A stretch of 63,930 nt of DNA from JAKIVR01 sp035933635 (GCA_035933635.1 DASYYY010000003.1:1-63930); one strand, 5' to 3'. Shown: positions 49,833 through 58,253, numbered from the stretch's first letter. Notes: generated by a model from the sequence alone, not told the origin. Numbers and translations: made by a program.

Positions 49833-52800
49833 ATGGAAAGCCCGACGCTGCGCTACGCCCTTTGGGCGCTCGTGGCGGTGTTGCTCGCGAGTCCGCTCGC
49901 GACCATCGCCACCGCCCAAGCCGCCACGCCAACCTACACCCTTTCGGGGTATGTCGATCAGCCGAACCTGATCTCCCCGATGGCGGCGGGCGTAACGGTC
50001 GAGCTCATCTCGGGCTCCACCCACCAGACGCTGACGACCACCACCGGCGCCGGCGGGTTCTTTCAGTTCACGACGTCGTCGACGAGCGGCGCCCTCGTAC
50101 CGGGCTGGTGGGGCCTCTGGGTCCCGGCCCAGGCGCACCTGCACCTCGGCGGTGACACCGAGTGGAGCGTCGTGCCGACGCTCCCGGGACCGCAGTACCA
50201 GTTCCTCAGTGCGTCGAACCTGACCTCCAAGACGTTCCAGGTCACCACGAGCGCGGCGCTCTTCCAGCTGACCGGCACCGTCGCCGGGACCGTCTCGCAG
50301 GGGGGCAGCCCCGTCGCCGGAGCGGCCCTCGACATCCTCGACCCCTACGTCCCCGGATTCGACCTCAACAACACCACCTCCAACGCGACCGGCGCGTTCA
50401 GCTTCCGCGCGCCCGCGGGCACCTGGATCCTCCAGACGACCGAGTACGGCCCCCAGACCACCTACAACACCACCCAGGTCGTCGTCGGGCTCGGCAAGAC
50501 GACGGTCAATCCGAACATCCAGACCTACCTCGCCCAGGGCTACATCTACCGGGCGGGCTCGTCGGCGCGCGTGGCGGGCGGAGGGAACGTCACCCTCTAC
50601 GACACCGCGACCGGCGCGATCATGAGCGAGCCGACGGTCCCCGGATTCTATTCGATCGGGACCTACCCGGCCGGGTTCACCGGCCCCGGGACCGAGACGT
50701 TCCGGGTCATCGTCAATCCCGACGGGTATGGCACCACGAGCTATCTGGCGAGCGTTTCGCCGTCGTCGCGGACGGTCGTCCGCAACGTCTTCGCTCCGGC
50801 GGAGGCGCCCCCCGCGCAGTACTCGACGGACCTGACCTTCTCGCCGACGTTCGGCAAGTTGAGCGTCGTCAGCCACGCCTACCTGGGCAACGACTCGGTG
50901 TTCCAGGACCTGGCCAACGCCACCGTCGGCCAGCTCTGGGCCCAGCTCGGACTGGACTTCAACGGCGGGTCGCTCTCCTTTGACGGCACCAACGCCGGCG
51001 AGGTCTCCGCCTTCACCAACTGGGTGAACTCGAGCGGACCGTTCTTCGGCGCCGGGGAGTCCGCGCTCCAGGTCAACGGCACCACCTTCGGCCAGCCGAC
51101 GAACTACACGTTCACGGCGCCCAACATCCCGAGCCGGCTGCTCAGCCTCGGCGACAGCACCCCGATCTGGATGAACTGGACCCAGAACTACAACGAGACG
51201 AGCTCGGTCATCGGCGGCGGGAGCGGCCAGGTCTACAACGTCGCGTTCAACTTCCAGCACCCCAACGGGCCCGAGGCGATCAACTACACGATCCACCTTC
51301 CGACGGGCTACACGCTGGCGGCGAACACCCCCAAGCCGTCCAACGCGCTGATCCTGCCGGCCGGTCCGGGCCGGACCTACACGAGCTTCACGCTCTCGGC
51401 CAAGGACGTTCCCGCCGGCACCCCGCTGATGGGCTCGGCGAACTTCACGGTCGTCAAGTACTCCGGCTTCACCGCGATCGTCAACGTCTCGGTGAACAAC
51501 TTCGCGTTCTCCAAGCTGAACGTGTTGAACTCCACGCGGTCGAACTACACCGCGGTCGTGGGCGTCGGTCAGAACACGACGTTCTCGGCGGAGAACTCGA
51601 CCTACCCTGACGGGACCAACGGGACGCTGTTCCACTGGGACTTCGGCGGCTACGTACAGACCACCGACCAGGACGTCGCCTACCACACCTACGGGGCGGC
51701 CGGCGACTACAAGGGCAACGTCGTGGTCACCAGTTCCGGCGGCAACACCAGCCAGGCGAACTTCACCATCCTCGTCGGAAGCTCCGCGCCGACGGCCGCG
51801 ATCACCGACAACGCCTCGGCGAACCAGACCAAGAGCTCGGGCGGAGTGACCTACCTGCTCGTGAACTGGTCGACGGTGCTCCACTTCAACGTCACGGCCT
51901 CCAGCTCCCCGCTCGCCGGTAACCTCACCGGCAAGGGCGTGCTCTCCGACGCGATCTGGTCGGCCAAGGCCACGAAGTACAACTACACGGGCAACTACAC
52001 CGCGAACGGCCAGGTGAACTCGAACTTCACCGTCTCGTTCCTCGGCGCGGGGCTCTACTTCCACAACGTCACGATCGGCGGCGCGCGCGTCGCGTTCTAC
52101 GGCTGGTGGTACAACATCTCGCTGACCGTCTGGGACGGCCAGGGCCACAAGGCCTCCGCGACGCTCCCGGTGCTGGTCAACGACGTCGAGAAGCCGGTCC
52201 CGGTCGTCACCCTGCGGAACTCCGCCAGCCAGAACATCTCCTCGTCCGGGATCGTAGAGGCCTCCAACCACACCGCCGAGGTCATCTTCGACGGGCAGTA
52301 CTCGACCGACCCGCACAACGGCTCGGTCGTGCGCTACGACTGGAACGTCTCCAACACCGCGGCCTCGAGCGGCTTCCCGCTCTACCACAACACGACCTCG
52401 ACGAAGTGGACCTACTGGCTGCCCCCCCAGACCAAGGCCTACACCGTCAACCTGACGGTGTTCGACCGCGCGGGCAACCACCAGTACTCCACCACGAGCC
52501 TGACGGTCAGCGTCAACGCCTCGACGCGGCCGGTCCTGTCGGTAGGCAACCTGTCGGCCCCGTCGACGATGACCGACGGCTCGAGCTACACGATCTGGGG
52601 CAACATCACCAACACCGTCGGCAAGAACTCCACCGCCTCCGGCGTGACCGTCGCCTTCTACCTGCTCAACCCGGGAGGGACCGGCTCGCGCGACTACATC
52701 GTCGCGTCCTCGGCCGTGAAGTTCTACAGCTACTCGAGCACCGGCGTGGTCGGCACGACGCCGTTGGCGACGGGCACGCTGTCGACGCTGGGCTACAACG

Positions 52801-53141
52801 TCACGGTCCGCGCCGAGATCACGTGGTCGCCGTCGAAGACGGGCTCCTACATCCTGTACATGAACGCCTCGGCGACGAACCAGTTCGGCAGCCCCGGACC
52901 CAACGTCGCGAGCCAGCCGGTGACGCTGAACGCCAACCCGGTGTCGACCTACATCCTGTACGGGATCATCGCGGCGGTGGTCATCGGCCTGATCGTGGCC
53001 GTGATCTTCTACTCGCGCTGGCGGCGCGCCAAGCCCCCGGCGGGCAAGGGCGGCAGCAGCTCGACGAGCAAGTCCGGCCTCGAGCGCGGCGGCAAGAAGC
53101 CCGCCGACGATGAGGACGACGAGGACGAGGACTCGAGCTAG
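49833..53141 (+). CDS. Large S-layer-type surface protein with PKD-like domain
   Basis: 1102 residues. Signal peptide at 1-31 (ending ATAQA). Two carboxypeptidase-regulatory-like beta domains follow (YTLSGYVDQ..., FQLTGTVAGTV...), then long beta-rich Ser/Thr/Asn-rich regions with dozens of N-x-S/T sequons. Near 600 a PKD-like domain contains LFHWDFGGY and YHTYGAAGDYKGNVVV. A membrane helix near 1040-1062 (YILYGIIAAVVIGLIVAVIF) is followed by a basic RWRRAK stop and an acidic tail. The layout, promoter, leader hairpin and ribosome binding site suggest an abundant cell-surface glycoprotein. A GTG ten bases upstream is in another frame. Confidence 0.85.
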   Translation: MESPTLRYALWALVAVLLASPLATIATAQAATPTYTLSGYVDQPNLISPMAAGVTVELISGSTHQTLTTTTGAGGFFQFTTSSTSGALVPGWWGLWVPAQAHLHLGGDTEWSVVPTLPGPQYQFLSASNLTSKTFQVTTSAALFQLTGTVAGTVSQGGSPVAGAALDILDPYVPGFDLNNTTSNATGAFSFRAPAGTWILQTTEYGPQTTYNTTQVVVGLGKTTVNPNIQTYLAQGYIYRAGSSARVAGGGNVTLYDTATGAIMSEPTVPGFYSIGTYPAGFTGPGTETFRVIVNPDGYGTTSYLASVSPSSRTVVRNVFAPAEAPPAQYSTDLTFSPTFGKLSVVSHAYLGNDSVFQDLANATVGQLWAQLGLDFNGGSLSFDGTNAGEVSAFTNWVNSSGPFFGAGESALQVNGTTFGQPTNYTFTAPNIPSRLLSLGDSTPIWMNWTQNYNETSSVIGGGSGQVYNVAFNFQHPNGPEAINYTIHLPTGYTLAANTPKPSNALILPAGPGRTYTSFTLSAKDVPAGTPLMGSANFTVVKYSGFTAIVNVSVNNFAFSKLNVLNSTRSNYTAVVGVGQNTTFSAENSTYPDGTNGTLFHWDFGGYVQTTDQDVAYHTYGAAGDYKGNVVVTSSGGNTSQANFTILVGSSAPTAAITDNASANQTKSSGGVTYLLVNWSTVLHFNVTASSSPLAGNLTGKGVLSDAIWSAKATKYNYTGNYTANGQVNSNFTVSFLGAGLYFHNVTIGGARVAFYGWWYNISLTVWDGQGHKASATLPVLVNDVEKPVPVVTLRNSASQNISSSGIVEASNHTAEVIFDGQYSTDPHNGSVVRYDWNVSNTAASSGFPLYHNTTSTKWTYWLPPQTKAYTVNLTVFDRAGNHQYSTTSLTVSVNASTRPVLSVGNLSAPSTMTDGSSYTIWGNITNTVGKNSTASGVTVAFYLLNPGGTGSRDYIVASSAVKFYSYSSTGVVGTTPLATGTLSTLGYNVTVRAEITWSPSKTGSYILYMNASATNQFGSPGPNVASQPVTLNANPVSTYILYGIIAAVVIGLIVAVIFYSRWRRAKPPAGKGGSSSTSKSGLERGGKKPADDEDDEDEDSS

Positions 53142-53216
53142 TTCGCGGCTCGGCCCGAACCCCTTCTCGGGTCGGCTCCCAGAGTGGAGTCGACCCTCCT
53201 CTCGCCGGAACGGATC

Positions 53217-53360
53217 CGGTTCACCTGCGCCCGCCGGTTCGGGTGCTGGATTCCCCCCTCAGGATGGCGGGCGCGGTCCAGGTGTCTTGTGCCCGACCGG
53301 ACCCGAACACCGGCGATGCACCCGTCTCGGTGCCAATCGTCCCAAGCGGGCGGTGAACCG
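53217..53360. other. Strongly structured intergenic segment, unknown
   Basis: The 269-bp space between two converging gene ends holds nested inverted repeats: CGGTTCACC (53217-53225) with GGTGAACCG (53352-53360); GCCCGC with GCGGGC (53229-53234/53346-53351); GTTCGGGT with ACCCGAAC (53237-53244/53301-53308); and the hairpin CGAT-GCACC...GGTGC-CA-ATCG (53314-53339). An alternative 9-bp pairing, GCGCCCGCC with GGCGGGCGC (53227-53235/53266-53274), excludes the second helix. No TATA box is visible on either strand. It could be an RNA element, a bidirectional termination region or GC-rich chance pairing. No tRNA, 5S, SRP or RNase P signature was found. Confidence 0.35.
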
Positions 53361-53410
53361 CTCTGACGGCGGTAGCCCTACCCCCGACCGAAGCCGGTAG
53401 AACGCGCCGA

Positions 53411-53608
53411 CTACCCGTACGGGCCGACCTCGTCCAGGAGGTCGACGTGCGAGAGGATCATCCGGCGGCAGCAGTAGCGCGAGAGTCCCAGGTCGGTCAA
53501 CACCTTGCCGACGGGCTCACCGCTCGCGGTGCGCTCCCGGAACGTGTCCCAGTGCTGGCCGATCACGGCTCCGCAGGTGAAGCAACGTACCGGCACCATC
53601 ATCGTCAT
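53411..53608 (-). CDS. rpoN: RNA polymerase subunit N (Rpb10-like)
   Basis: 65 residues. VPVRCFTCGAVIG at the start and SRYCCRRMILSHVDLLDEV hold the zinc-binding Cys (CxxC ... CC). This small subunit helps to assemble the polymerase platform. Last gene of rpl18e-rpl13-rps9-rpoN, the standard archaeal arrangement, 18 nt after rps9. The exact start is either the first Met or the Met at residue 3 or 4. Confidence 0.97.
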   Translation of the reverse strand: MTMMVPVRCFTCGAVIGQHWDTFRERTASGEPVGKVLTDLGLSRYCCRRMILSHVDLLDEVGPYG

Positions 53609-53626
53609 GAATCGTACCTCTCCGGC

Positions 53627-54037
53627 CTAACGGTAGGACTTCTGTCGGCGCTTGCGCGCTCCGCGACCGCCGGGGCGCTTGGGCAGCTTGCGCCGGGGGT
53701 CGTTGACGAGCAACGAGCGGTCGTAGTGCTTGAACATGTCCGCGAGCTGTTGGTCCTTCAACCAGGTCAACAGACCCCGGGCCACGGCGGTGCGGGCCGC
53801 GGAGGCCTGACCCATGATGCCCCCACCCTCGACGTGGACGTCGATGTTGAGCGCCTTCCACTTCTCGCCGACCATGAACAGCGGCTCCTGGATCTTCTGG
53901 CGGGCGAGGATGGGCTCGTAGATCTCGAGCGGCTGGCGGTTGATCCGGACCAGGCCGGCGCCCTTGCGGATGGTGCATCGCGCGACGGCCCGCTTGCGCT
54001 TGCCGCTGGCCTGCACGATCACTGGCGCTTTGCTCAC
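53627..54037 (-). CDS. rps9: 30S ribosomal protein uS9
   Basis: 136 residues. ASGKRKRAVARCTIRKGAG near the start and the C-terminal DPRRKLPKRPGGRGARKRRQ with final KSYR, which reaches the P-site, are characteristic of uS9. The ATG overlaps the rpl13 stop by 4 nt. Confidence 0.98.
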   Translation of the reverse strand: MSKAPVIVQASGKRKRAVARCTIRKGAGLVRINRQPLEIYEPILARQKIQEPLFMVGEKWKALNIDVHVEGGGIMGQASAARTAVARGLLTWLKDQQLADMFKHYDRSLLVNDPRRKLPKRPGGRGARKRRQKSYR

Positions 54038-54693
54038 AGACGCGCCCCCAACAGACGGGAGATCTCGGCCAACGTGAGCGGTCGGCGCAGTGCCGGCCGG
54101 GCCCGCGCGGTGTCCAGCGAGACCCGCTGGCGACCTTGGAGCTCGGGGGGAACGCCGATGTGCACCTGGAGGCGGTCGAGCGCCTCCTTGCCCCGCGTCT
54201 TGAGATGCGGGAGCATCCCACGGACGGTCCGGCGGAAGATGCGGTCCGGGTACCTCGGGAAGTGAGGTCCGGTACGCTTCGAGCCGCGGGCACGGTGGGC
54301 GCGGTAGGTCTCGAGGACCATCGCCCGGTCACCGGTGATCACGCTCTGCTCGGCATTGACCACGATGATGGACTCGCCGCTGAGGAGACGCTTGGCGATG
54401 ACGCTCGCCGCCCGACCCAGCACGAGCCCGCTGGCATCGACCACGGGGGCGCCCGGCGTCGAGGGGGCCGCGGATTCCGTGGGCTTGGCGGTCGCGGGGG
54501 GACGCGTCGGCTTCGGAGGAGAAGCCTTGGCCTGCGCCTTGGGTTCGACCTTGGACTCGGACTTGGTTACCGGCGTCGTCTCGGCCTTGGGCTCCGACTT
54601 GGGCTCGGCAGGCGGGGTCTTCCTCGGCCGGGGGGACGGCTTCGCCGGTGCGTCCGCCGAGGGGGCGGGCTTTGAGGGCTCGGGTTCAGGCAA
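54034..54693 (-). CDS. rpl13: 50S ribosomal protein uL13 with N-terminal extension
   Basis: 219 residues. The uL13 core starts near residue 84 (VVDASGLVLGRAASVIAKRL) and includes VNAEQSVITGD and RTVRGMLPHLKTRGKEAL. The first ~82 residues are a low-complexity Pro/Lys/Ala/Glu-rich region with repeated EPK-type units, absent from ordinary archaeal uL13 (about 140-155 residues). The start at 54693 overlaps the rpl18e stop by 8 nt; using an internal GTG near residue 84 would leave a ~240-nt gap in an otherwise tight operon, so the extension is probably translated. Confidence 0.93.
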   Translation of the reverse strand: MPEPEPSKPAPSADAPAKPSPRPRKTPPAEPKSEPKAETTPVTKSESKVEPKAQAKASPPKPTRPPATAKPTESAAPSTPGAPVVDASGLVLGRAASVIAKRLLSGESIIVVNAEQSVITGDRAMVLETYRAHRARGSKRTGPHFPRYPDRIFRRTVRGMLPHLKTRGKEALDRLQVHIGVPPELQGRQRVSLDTARARPALRRPLTLAEISRLLGARL

Positions 54694-55051
54694 AGATCCG
54701 AACCCCCGTCCCGTCCGGGTGACTCTTGAGCAGATCGTTGATGGTGAGCGCGGTTCCGCCCGCCGCTTGGATCTTGCTCCGAGCCGCCTCCGAGAAGTGG
54801 AACGCCGCGACCGTGAGCGGGGTTTGGATGTCGCCCTTGGCGAGGACCTTGCCCGGTACGATCACGGTGGCGGAGGCGGCAACGAGCCGGGCGAGATGCC
54901 CGACATTGACCGGGTGGACCTGGTGCCGCGGCCGGGCGAGCTGCTCGGCGACGGACCCCCAGACGGGGGCGTTGTGCAGCTTCGCGGCCTTGCGAAGCGC
55001 GACGAGCATCCGGGCGAGCTCCGGGTCGCCCTTGCGAATGGTGCGTAGCAT
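54686..55051 (-). CDS. rpl18e: 50S ribosomal protein eL18
   Basis: 121 residues. LVALRKAAKLHNAPVWGSVA, the loop HQVHPVNVGHLARL and VPGKVLAKGD match eL18 (L18e). The ATG at 55051 (MLRTIRKGDPELARM) is preferred; the frame is open upstream but passes through the promoter. First gene of the ribosomal-protein/rpoN operon. Confidence 0.96.
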   Translation of the reverse strand: MLRTIRKGDPELARMLVALRKAAKLHNAPVWGSVAEQLARPRHQVHPVNVGHLARLVAASATVIVPGKVLAKGDIQTPLTVAAFHFSEAARSKIQAAGGTALTINDLLKSHPDGTGVRIFA

Positions 55052-55080
55052 GGCGCGGAGGGCCCTCGACCCGGGCACCC

Positions 55081-55088
55081 GATATAAC
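55081..55088 (-). promoter_or_regulatory. TATA box of the rpl18e-rpl13-rps9-rpoN operon
   Basis: The minus strand reads TGTTATATCGG; transcription near 55059 gives a leader of less than 10 nt. The 55090-55235 stretch upstream shows no gene. Confidence 0.6.
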
Positions 55089-55237
55089 AGTTGCCGCCGT
55101 TTTTCCGTCGAGGAATCGGGTTCCGAGCGATACGGGATGGTGGCCCGGTCCGGACCGTGCCGGGGCCGCCCGGCGAGTTCGAACCGGAGCGGCCGGGTAC
55201 CACGCGTCGGCGCGTACGGACTTCCACTCGCAGTCAA

Positions 55238-55248
55238 CGTTTAAGTAG
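55238..55248 (+). promoter_or_regulatory. TATA-like box of the PRC-barrel gene
   Basis: CGTTTAAGTAG, with expected transcription near 55270, a few bases before the ATG at 55279. Confidence 0.5.
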
Positions 55249-55278
55249 CGCACCCGGCCATCGGCCGTCGAGGACACC

Positions 55279-55521
55279 ATGCGAAAGTTCCTGACGGAGC
55301 TCCGCGGCAAGACCGTAATGACCAACGACGGCCAGATCTTGGGGCTCATCGAGAACTTCGTCGTCGACACCGGCTCCGGCGCCATCGCCCACGTGCTCGT
55401 CACGCCGAGCGAGGACATCGAGTCCCGCCTCTTCCAGACCGACGGCTCCGGCCGCCTCGTGCTCCCTTTCAAGAGCATGCGCGCGGTCAAGGACGTCGTC
55501 GTGATGGAAATTGGGAAGTAG
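55279..55521 (+). CDS. PRC-barrel domain protein
   Basis: 80 residues that form a single PRC-barrel: LRGKTVMTNDGQILGLIENF, then GAIAHVLVTPSED and LVLPFKSMRAVKDVVVMEI. Stand-alone archaeal PRC-barrel proteins are common; some have been linked to cell division (CdpB-type) and others to RNA metabolism, but this one cannot be assigned. Its final codons overlap the TTG start of the glycosyltransferase gene by 11 nt. Confidence 0.9.
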   Translation: MRKFLTELRGKTVMTNDGQILGLIENFVVDTGSGAIAHVLVTPSEDIESRLFQTDGSGRLVLPFKSMRAVKDVVVMEIGK

Positions 55522-56389
55522 CCCCGCCTCACCCCCCTTCGTCTCGATCGTCATCACCGTCAAGAACGAGGAGGCCCACCTCGGGGCCCTCCTCGACAGC
55601 CTGCTGACGCAGGAGCCCCCTTTCGAGATCGTCCTCGTCGACGCGTTGTCGCATGACGCGACCCCGTCGATCGCCCAGGGGTTCGCACGCGAGCATCCCG
55701 GTGTGCTCCAGGTCTACGAGCGGTTCGGCTCCCGGGGCATCGGCCGCAACTTCGGGGTGCACAAGTCCCGCGGCGAGTTCGTGGCGTTCATCGACGGCGA
55801 CTGCCTTGCCGACGCCTCCTGGCTGCACGCGCTCCGCAGCGGCTTGCAGCGATCGGACGTGGTCGCCGGGCAGACCACGACGGTCGGCCGCACCGCCTAT
55901 CGGAACCTCGAACGCGTCGAGCTCTACCAGGAGGAGAGCGATGTGACCTTCCCCTCGTGCAACCTCGCCTACCGACGGCGCCTCTTCGAGTCGCTCGGGG
56001 GTTTCGACCCCCGGTTCATCACCGCCGAGGACATCGACCTCAACCTGCGCGCCGTGCGGAGCGGCGCCAAGATCGTCTACGTCCCGGAGGCCCGGGTCTA
56101 CCACCAGGTCCGTTCGACGTGGATGCGGTTCCTCGTCCAGGCGTTCTGGAACGGCTACGGCCGTAAGCAGCTCACCGAGAAGCAGGGCTCCTTGTGGGCG
56201 AACTACCGCTACCGACGGCTCTTCAGCGGTCAGCGTTCGCTGATCGCCTGGAGCCGTCTGGCGACCGCGTTCGCGGGGTACTTCACCCGAGTATTGATCG
56301 GGGGCGGCCAGCGCCTGACGCCCACGCCACCTCCGGGTGGGCTTGCTGGGACCGAACCGGAGGGTTCCGGGACGTCCGTCTCCGAATAG
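55511..56389 (+). CDS. GT2-family glycosyltransferase
   Basis: 292 residues. The GT-A fold starts at FVSIVITVKNEEAHLGALLD; FVAFIDGDCLADASWL holds the DxD-type metal motif (IDGDC) and GGFDPRFITAEDIDLNLRA supplies the ED acceptor motif. A C-terminal helix and a Pro/Gly-rich tail follow; no membrane domain is obvious. It transfers a sugar from a nucleotide donor, probably to a lipid or surface glycan. The start is TTG 55511 inside the PRC-barrel gene; no better start precedes the first strand. Confidence 0.88.
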   Translation: MGSSPASPPFVSIVITVKNEEAHLGALLDSLLTQEPPFEIVLVDALSHDATPSIAQGFAREHPGVLQVYERFGSRGIGRNFGVHKSRGEFVAFIDGDCLADASWLHALRSGLQRSDVVAGQTTTVGRTAYRNLERVELYQEESDVTFPSCNLAYRRRLFESLGGFDPRFITAEDIDLNLRAVRSGAKIVYVPEARVYHQVRSTWMRFLVQAFWNGYGRKQLTEKQGSLWANYRYRRLFSGQRSLIAWSRLATAFAGYFTRVLIGGGQRLTPTPPPGGLAGTEPEGSGTSVSE

Positions 56390-56407
56390 TCGGATCGCCC
56401 CGACCCC

Positions 56408-57139
56408 TCACTCCGCTGGATCGACGGGAGACGAGCTCGCCGTCCACGGTACGAGCGGCAGCGAACCGGTGGCTCGATGGCCGCGGGTGGACCCGGTGAC
56501 GGCCGTGCCGTAGTGAACGACCAGCCCGAAGAGTACGAAGGCGGCGATCTTGAGCGGGATGTTGAAACCGTAGGCGAGCGGATGCGTCGCCGGGGGCCCC
56601 CACTCGACCTGGTCGAAGCCCGTGGCTCCCCAAGCGAGGAAGCCCCCCAGGTACCCGGTCAGGAGGACCCAGACCGCCCGGCCGAATCGGAAGTAACCGA
56701 TGCCGGTGAACCCGATCGCCGTCCAGAGGACCCACCACGCGTAGACCGCGTGGAAGGCCCACGGCTGGAGCACCGAACCCATCAGTTGGTAGCTGATCTC
56801 GAAGACCCCGGTCGCACCGAACGGGACCGTGGCCGCCACGAGAACCGCCCGTACGGTCCCGAGCTCGGTCCGGGTGCGGAGGAGCCACAGCACGACGAAG
56901 AAGGTCACCCACGCCGACACCCAGGTGATGGGGAAGATCGGGCCGAGATTCTCCCCGGGTGGTCCGAGTACCAGCGCGACGAGCAGCGCCCCGAGGAAGG
57001 TAAACGGAGTGCTGAGACCCGGCTCGGTCGCCCAGTCATAGAGTACGGTGAAGACGAGAAAGGCGACGGCGGTCGGGATCGCGATCAGCTCGGGGCGGGC
57101 GCGGAGCCGATCGGTCCATCGCGCCGGCCCTGCGGCCAT
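56408..57139 (-). CDS. Multi-pass membrane protein, paralogue of 25745-26365
   Basis: 243 residues and about seven membrane helices (for example IPTAVAFLVFTVLYDWAT, AWVTFFVVLWLLRTR, WWVLWTAIGFTGIGYF). A conserved FPITWVSAW, PFGATGVFEISYQLMG and an Arg-Ala-Arg-Pro-Glu-Leu entry are shared with the protein at 25745-26365. The C-terminal ~30 residues are polar. No family recognised; there are no obvious charged residues for transport or catalysis in the helices apart from a conserved Glu in the EIS/EIP motif. Converges with the glycosyltransferase gene, 18 bp apart. Confidence 0.75.
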   Translation of the reverse strand: MAAGPARWTDRLRARPELIAIPTAVAFLVFTVLYDWATEPGLSTPFTFLGALLVALVLGPPGENLGPIFPITWVSAWVTFFVVLWLLRTRTELGTVRAVLVAATVPFGATGVFEISYQLMGSVLQPWAFHAVYAWWVLWTAIGFTGIGYFRFGRAVWVLLTGYLGGFLAWGATGFDQVEWGPPATHPLAYGFNIPLKIAAFVLFGLVVHYGTAVTGSTRGHRATGSLPLVPWTASSSPVDPAE

Positions 57140-57157
57140 CTCCGAGGAGAGGTCGGG

Positions 57158-57457
57158 CTACCTCTTGAGACCCCCGTGGACGTCGCGCTCGATCTCCTCG
57201 TGGAGGACGCTCATTTCCTCCCACCGGTCGAGCGTGTCGAGGCTCTCCTTGAGCGACTTCAGGCAGTCGATGCACACCCAGCGCTTGCCGACGGCCTTGA
57301 TCGGCTTCTTGCGATAGAAGACCCGGTCGCAGAACGCGCAGACGCGCATGTCCGGCGTCTGCTGCTCGACGTAGGCCTCGAAGCGCTTGCCCTCGGCGAG
57401 GGTACGGAGACCGCGGCGACGCTCGGTGCCAACGGAGGGGGCCGGAGGGGTCTCCAC
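57158..57457 (-). CDS. Small zinc-binding protein
   Basis: 99 residues. MRVCAFCDRVFYRKKPIKAV and WVCIDCLKSL form a two-CxxC zinc finger, followed by a charged helix ending in HEEIERDVHGG. An internal ATG at 57349 would remove a variable 36-residue leader. It lies 22 nt downstream of the roadblock gene and 18 nt upstream of the membrane-protein gene on the same strand, so the four genes may form a transcript. No known family. Confidence 0.7.
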   Translation of the reverse strand: METPPAPSVGTERRRGLRTLAEGKRFEAYVEQQTPDMRVCAFCDRVFYRKKPIKAVGKRWVCIDCLKSLKESLDTLDRWEEMSVLHEEIERDVHGGLKR

Positions 57458-57479
57458 CGACCGCCGCTTCCGGGCCGGA

Positions 57480-57839
57480 CTAACCGGTCTTCAGGAGCTC
57501 GGCGACCTTGGTCGCCTCGGCGAGCACCTTGGTCGCGTCGGCGCTCTGGTCGACGACGGCAACGAGGAGGGCCTTCTTGCCGCTCCCGACGATGATCGTC
57601 TTGGAGTCGTGCCCTTCGATGACGATGCGCTCGGGTGGTGCGCGGTTAAGCTCGGTGTTGGCGGTGGCCGCTGCCCCCAAGATCGTCGCGCACATGATCG
57701 CGAACGTCTCAGTGTACACCCCGGCCGGCACGTCCGCGTAGAGGACGAGACCATCGCGCGAGACGAGGGCGGTGGCGATGCCCCCGATCCGCTGCTTGAG
57801 GTCCTTGATCACGGTTCCGACGTTCCCGGTGGCCATCAT
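57480..57839 (-). CDS. Roadblock/LC7 domain protein
   Basis: 119 residues. The fold is visible from VIKDLKQRIGGIATALVSRDGLVLYAD through GHDSKTIIVGSGKKALLVAVVD to a C-terminal helix AEATKVAELL. Archaeal and bacterial roadblock proteins form dimers that bind small GTPases or act as regulatory platforms (MglB, Ego/Ragulator analogues). It is 12 nt downstream of the V4R gene, suggesting a functional pair; no small GTPase gene is in the window. Start at one of two consecutive ATGs. Confidence 0.9.
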   Translation of the reverse strand: MMATGNVGTVIKDLKQRIGGIATALVSRDGLVLYADVPAGVYTETFAIMCATILGAAATANTELNRAPPERIVIEGHDSKTIIVGSGKKALLVAVVDQSADATKVLAEATKVAELLKTG

Positions 57840-57851
57840 GGTCGCGAGCTC

Positions 57852-58253
57852 CTACATCTCCTCAATACGGAATCGGCACTCCGGCTGGCCAACGCTGGCG
57901 CATGCTTCCTCGGTACATTTAACTCTCGTGCCCTTAAAACGTTCGTAGAACTCGCGGAGGATTCCCCTCAGCCGGTGGCAGCTCGGGCTGTCGCTCGGGG
58001 CGACCTCGATCGACCCCTTGACGAGGACCTCGCCGTCGCGGAAGGTGATCTCCTCCAGCCAGCCGCGCTCCTTGAGAATCTCGCCCGCCTTCTGGTAGAA
58101 GTGGGCGCGGTCCTCGAGCGCCTGCTCGACCATGTCCGAGCCGACGACCGAGCCTTCCTTGAAGAACAGACCGTGGCAGGCATGGGACATCACGCCCTCG
58201 TACAGGTCGCGGATCTTGTGGACCTCGGCCTGGCTGATCTTGACGTACCGCAT
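57852..58253 (-). CDS. V4R (4-vinyl reductase-like) domain protein
   Basis: 133 residues. The C-terminal Cys motif (VKCTEEACASVGQPECRFRI) is the V4R signature, in a domain related to the TRAPP/Bet3 and H-NOX-like folds that bind small ligands or metals. N-terminal MRYVKISQAEVHKIRDLYEG precedes the domain. Such proteins are often regulatory sensors. The ATG at 58253 is leaderless, 29 nt after a TATA box, and the roadblock gene follows by 12 nt. Confidence 0.88.
   Translation of the reverse strand: MRYVKISQAEVHKIRDLYEGVMSHACHGLFFKEGSVVGSDMVEQALEDRAHFYQKAGEILKERGWLEEITFRDGEVLVKGSIEVAPSDSPSCHRLRGILREFYERFKGTRVKCTEEACASVGQPECRFRIEEM

Noticed and set aside
49823..50155. Alternative GTG start ten bases before the S-layer-type ATG
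   Set aside because: It opens a different frame of 110 codons without a signal peptide; the ATG frame has a clear signal peptide and full-length domains.
53184..53366. 60-codon open frame on the plus strand between the S-layer-type gene and rpoN
   Set aside because: Cys/Arg/Pro-rich sequence without start signals, lying over the nested inverted repeats; looks like a chance frame.
53150..53410. 5S rRNA, SRP RNA, RNase P RNA or an intron-bearing tRNA in the structured gap
   Set aside because: Conserved sequences are missing: no AGTTAAGC-type loop for 5S, no GGAAGG/AGCAG for SRP, no RNase P CR-I or CR-V, and no T8 or TTCRANT for a tRNA.
55130..55235. TTCGAA with GC-rich stems upstream of rpl18e, possibly a tRNA
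   Set aside because: No paired acceptor ends, no anticodon stem-loop with T33, and no CGAA partner for an intron on either strand.
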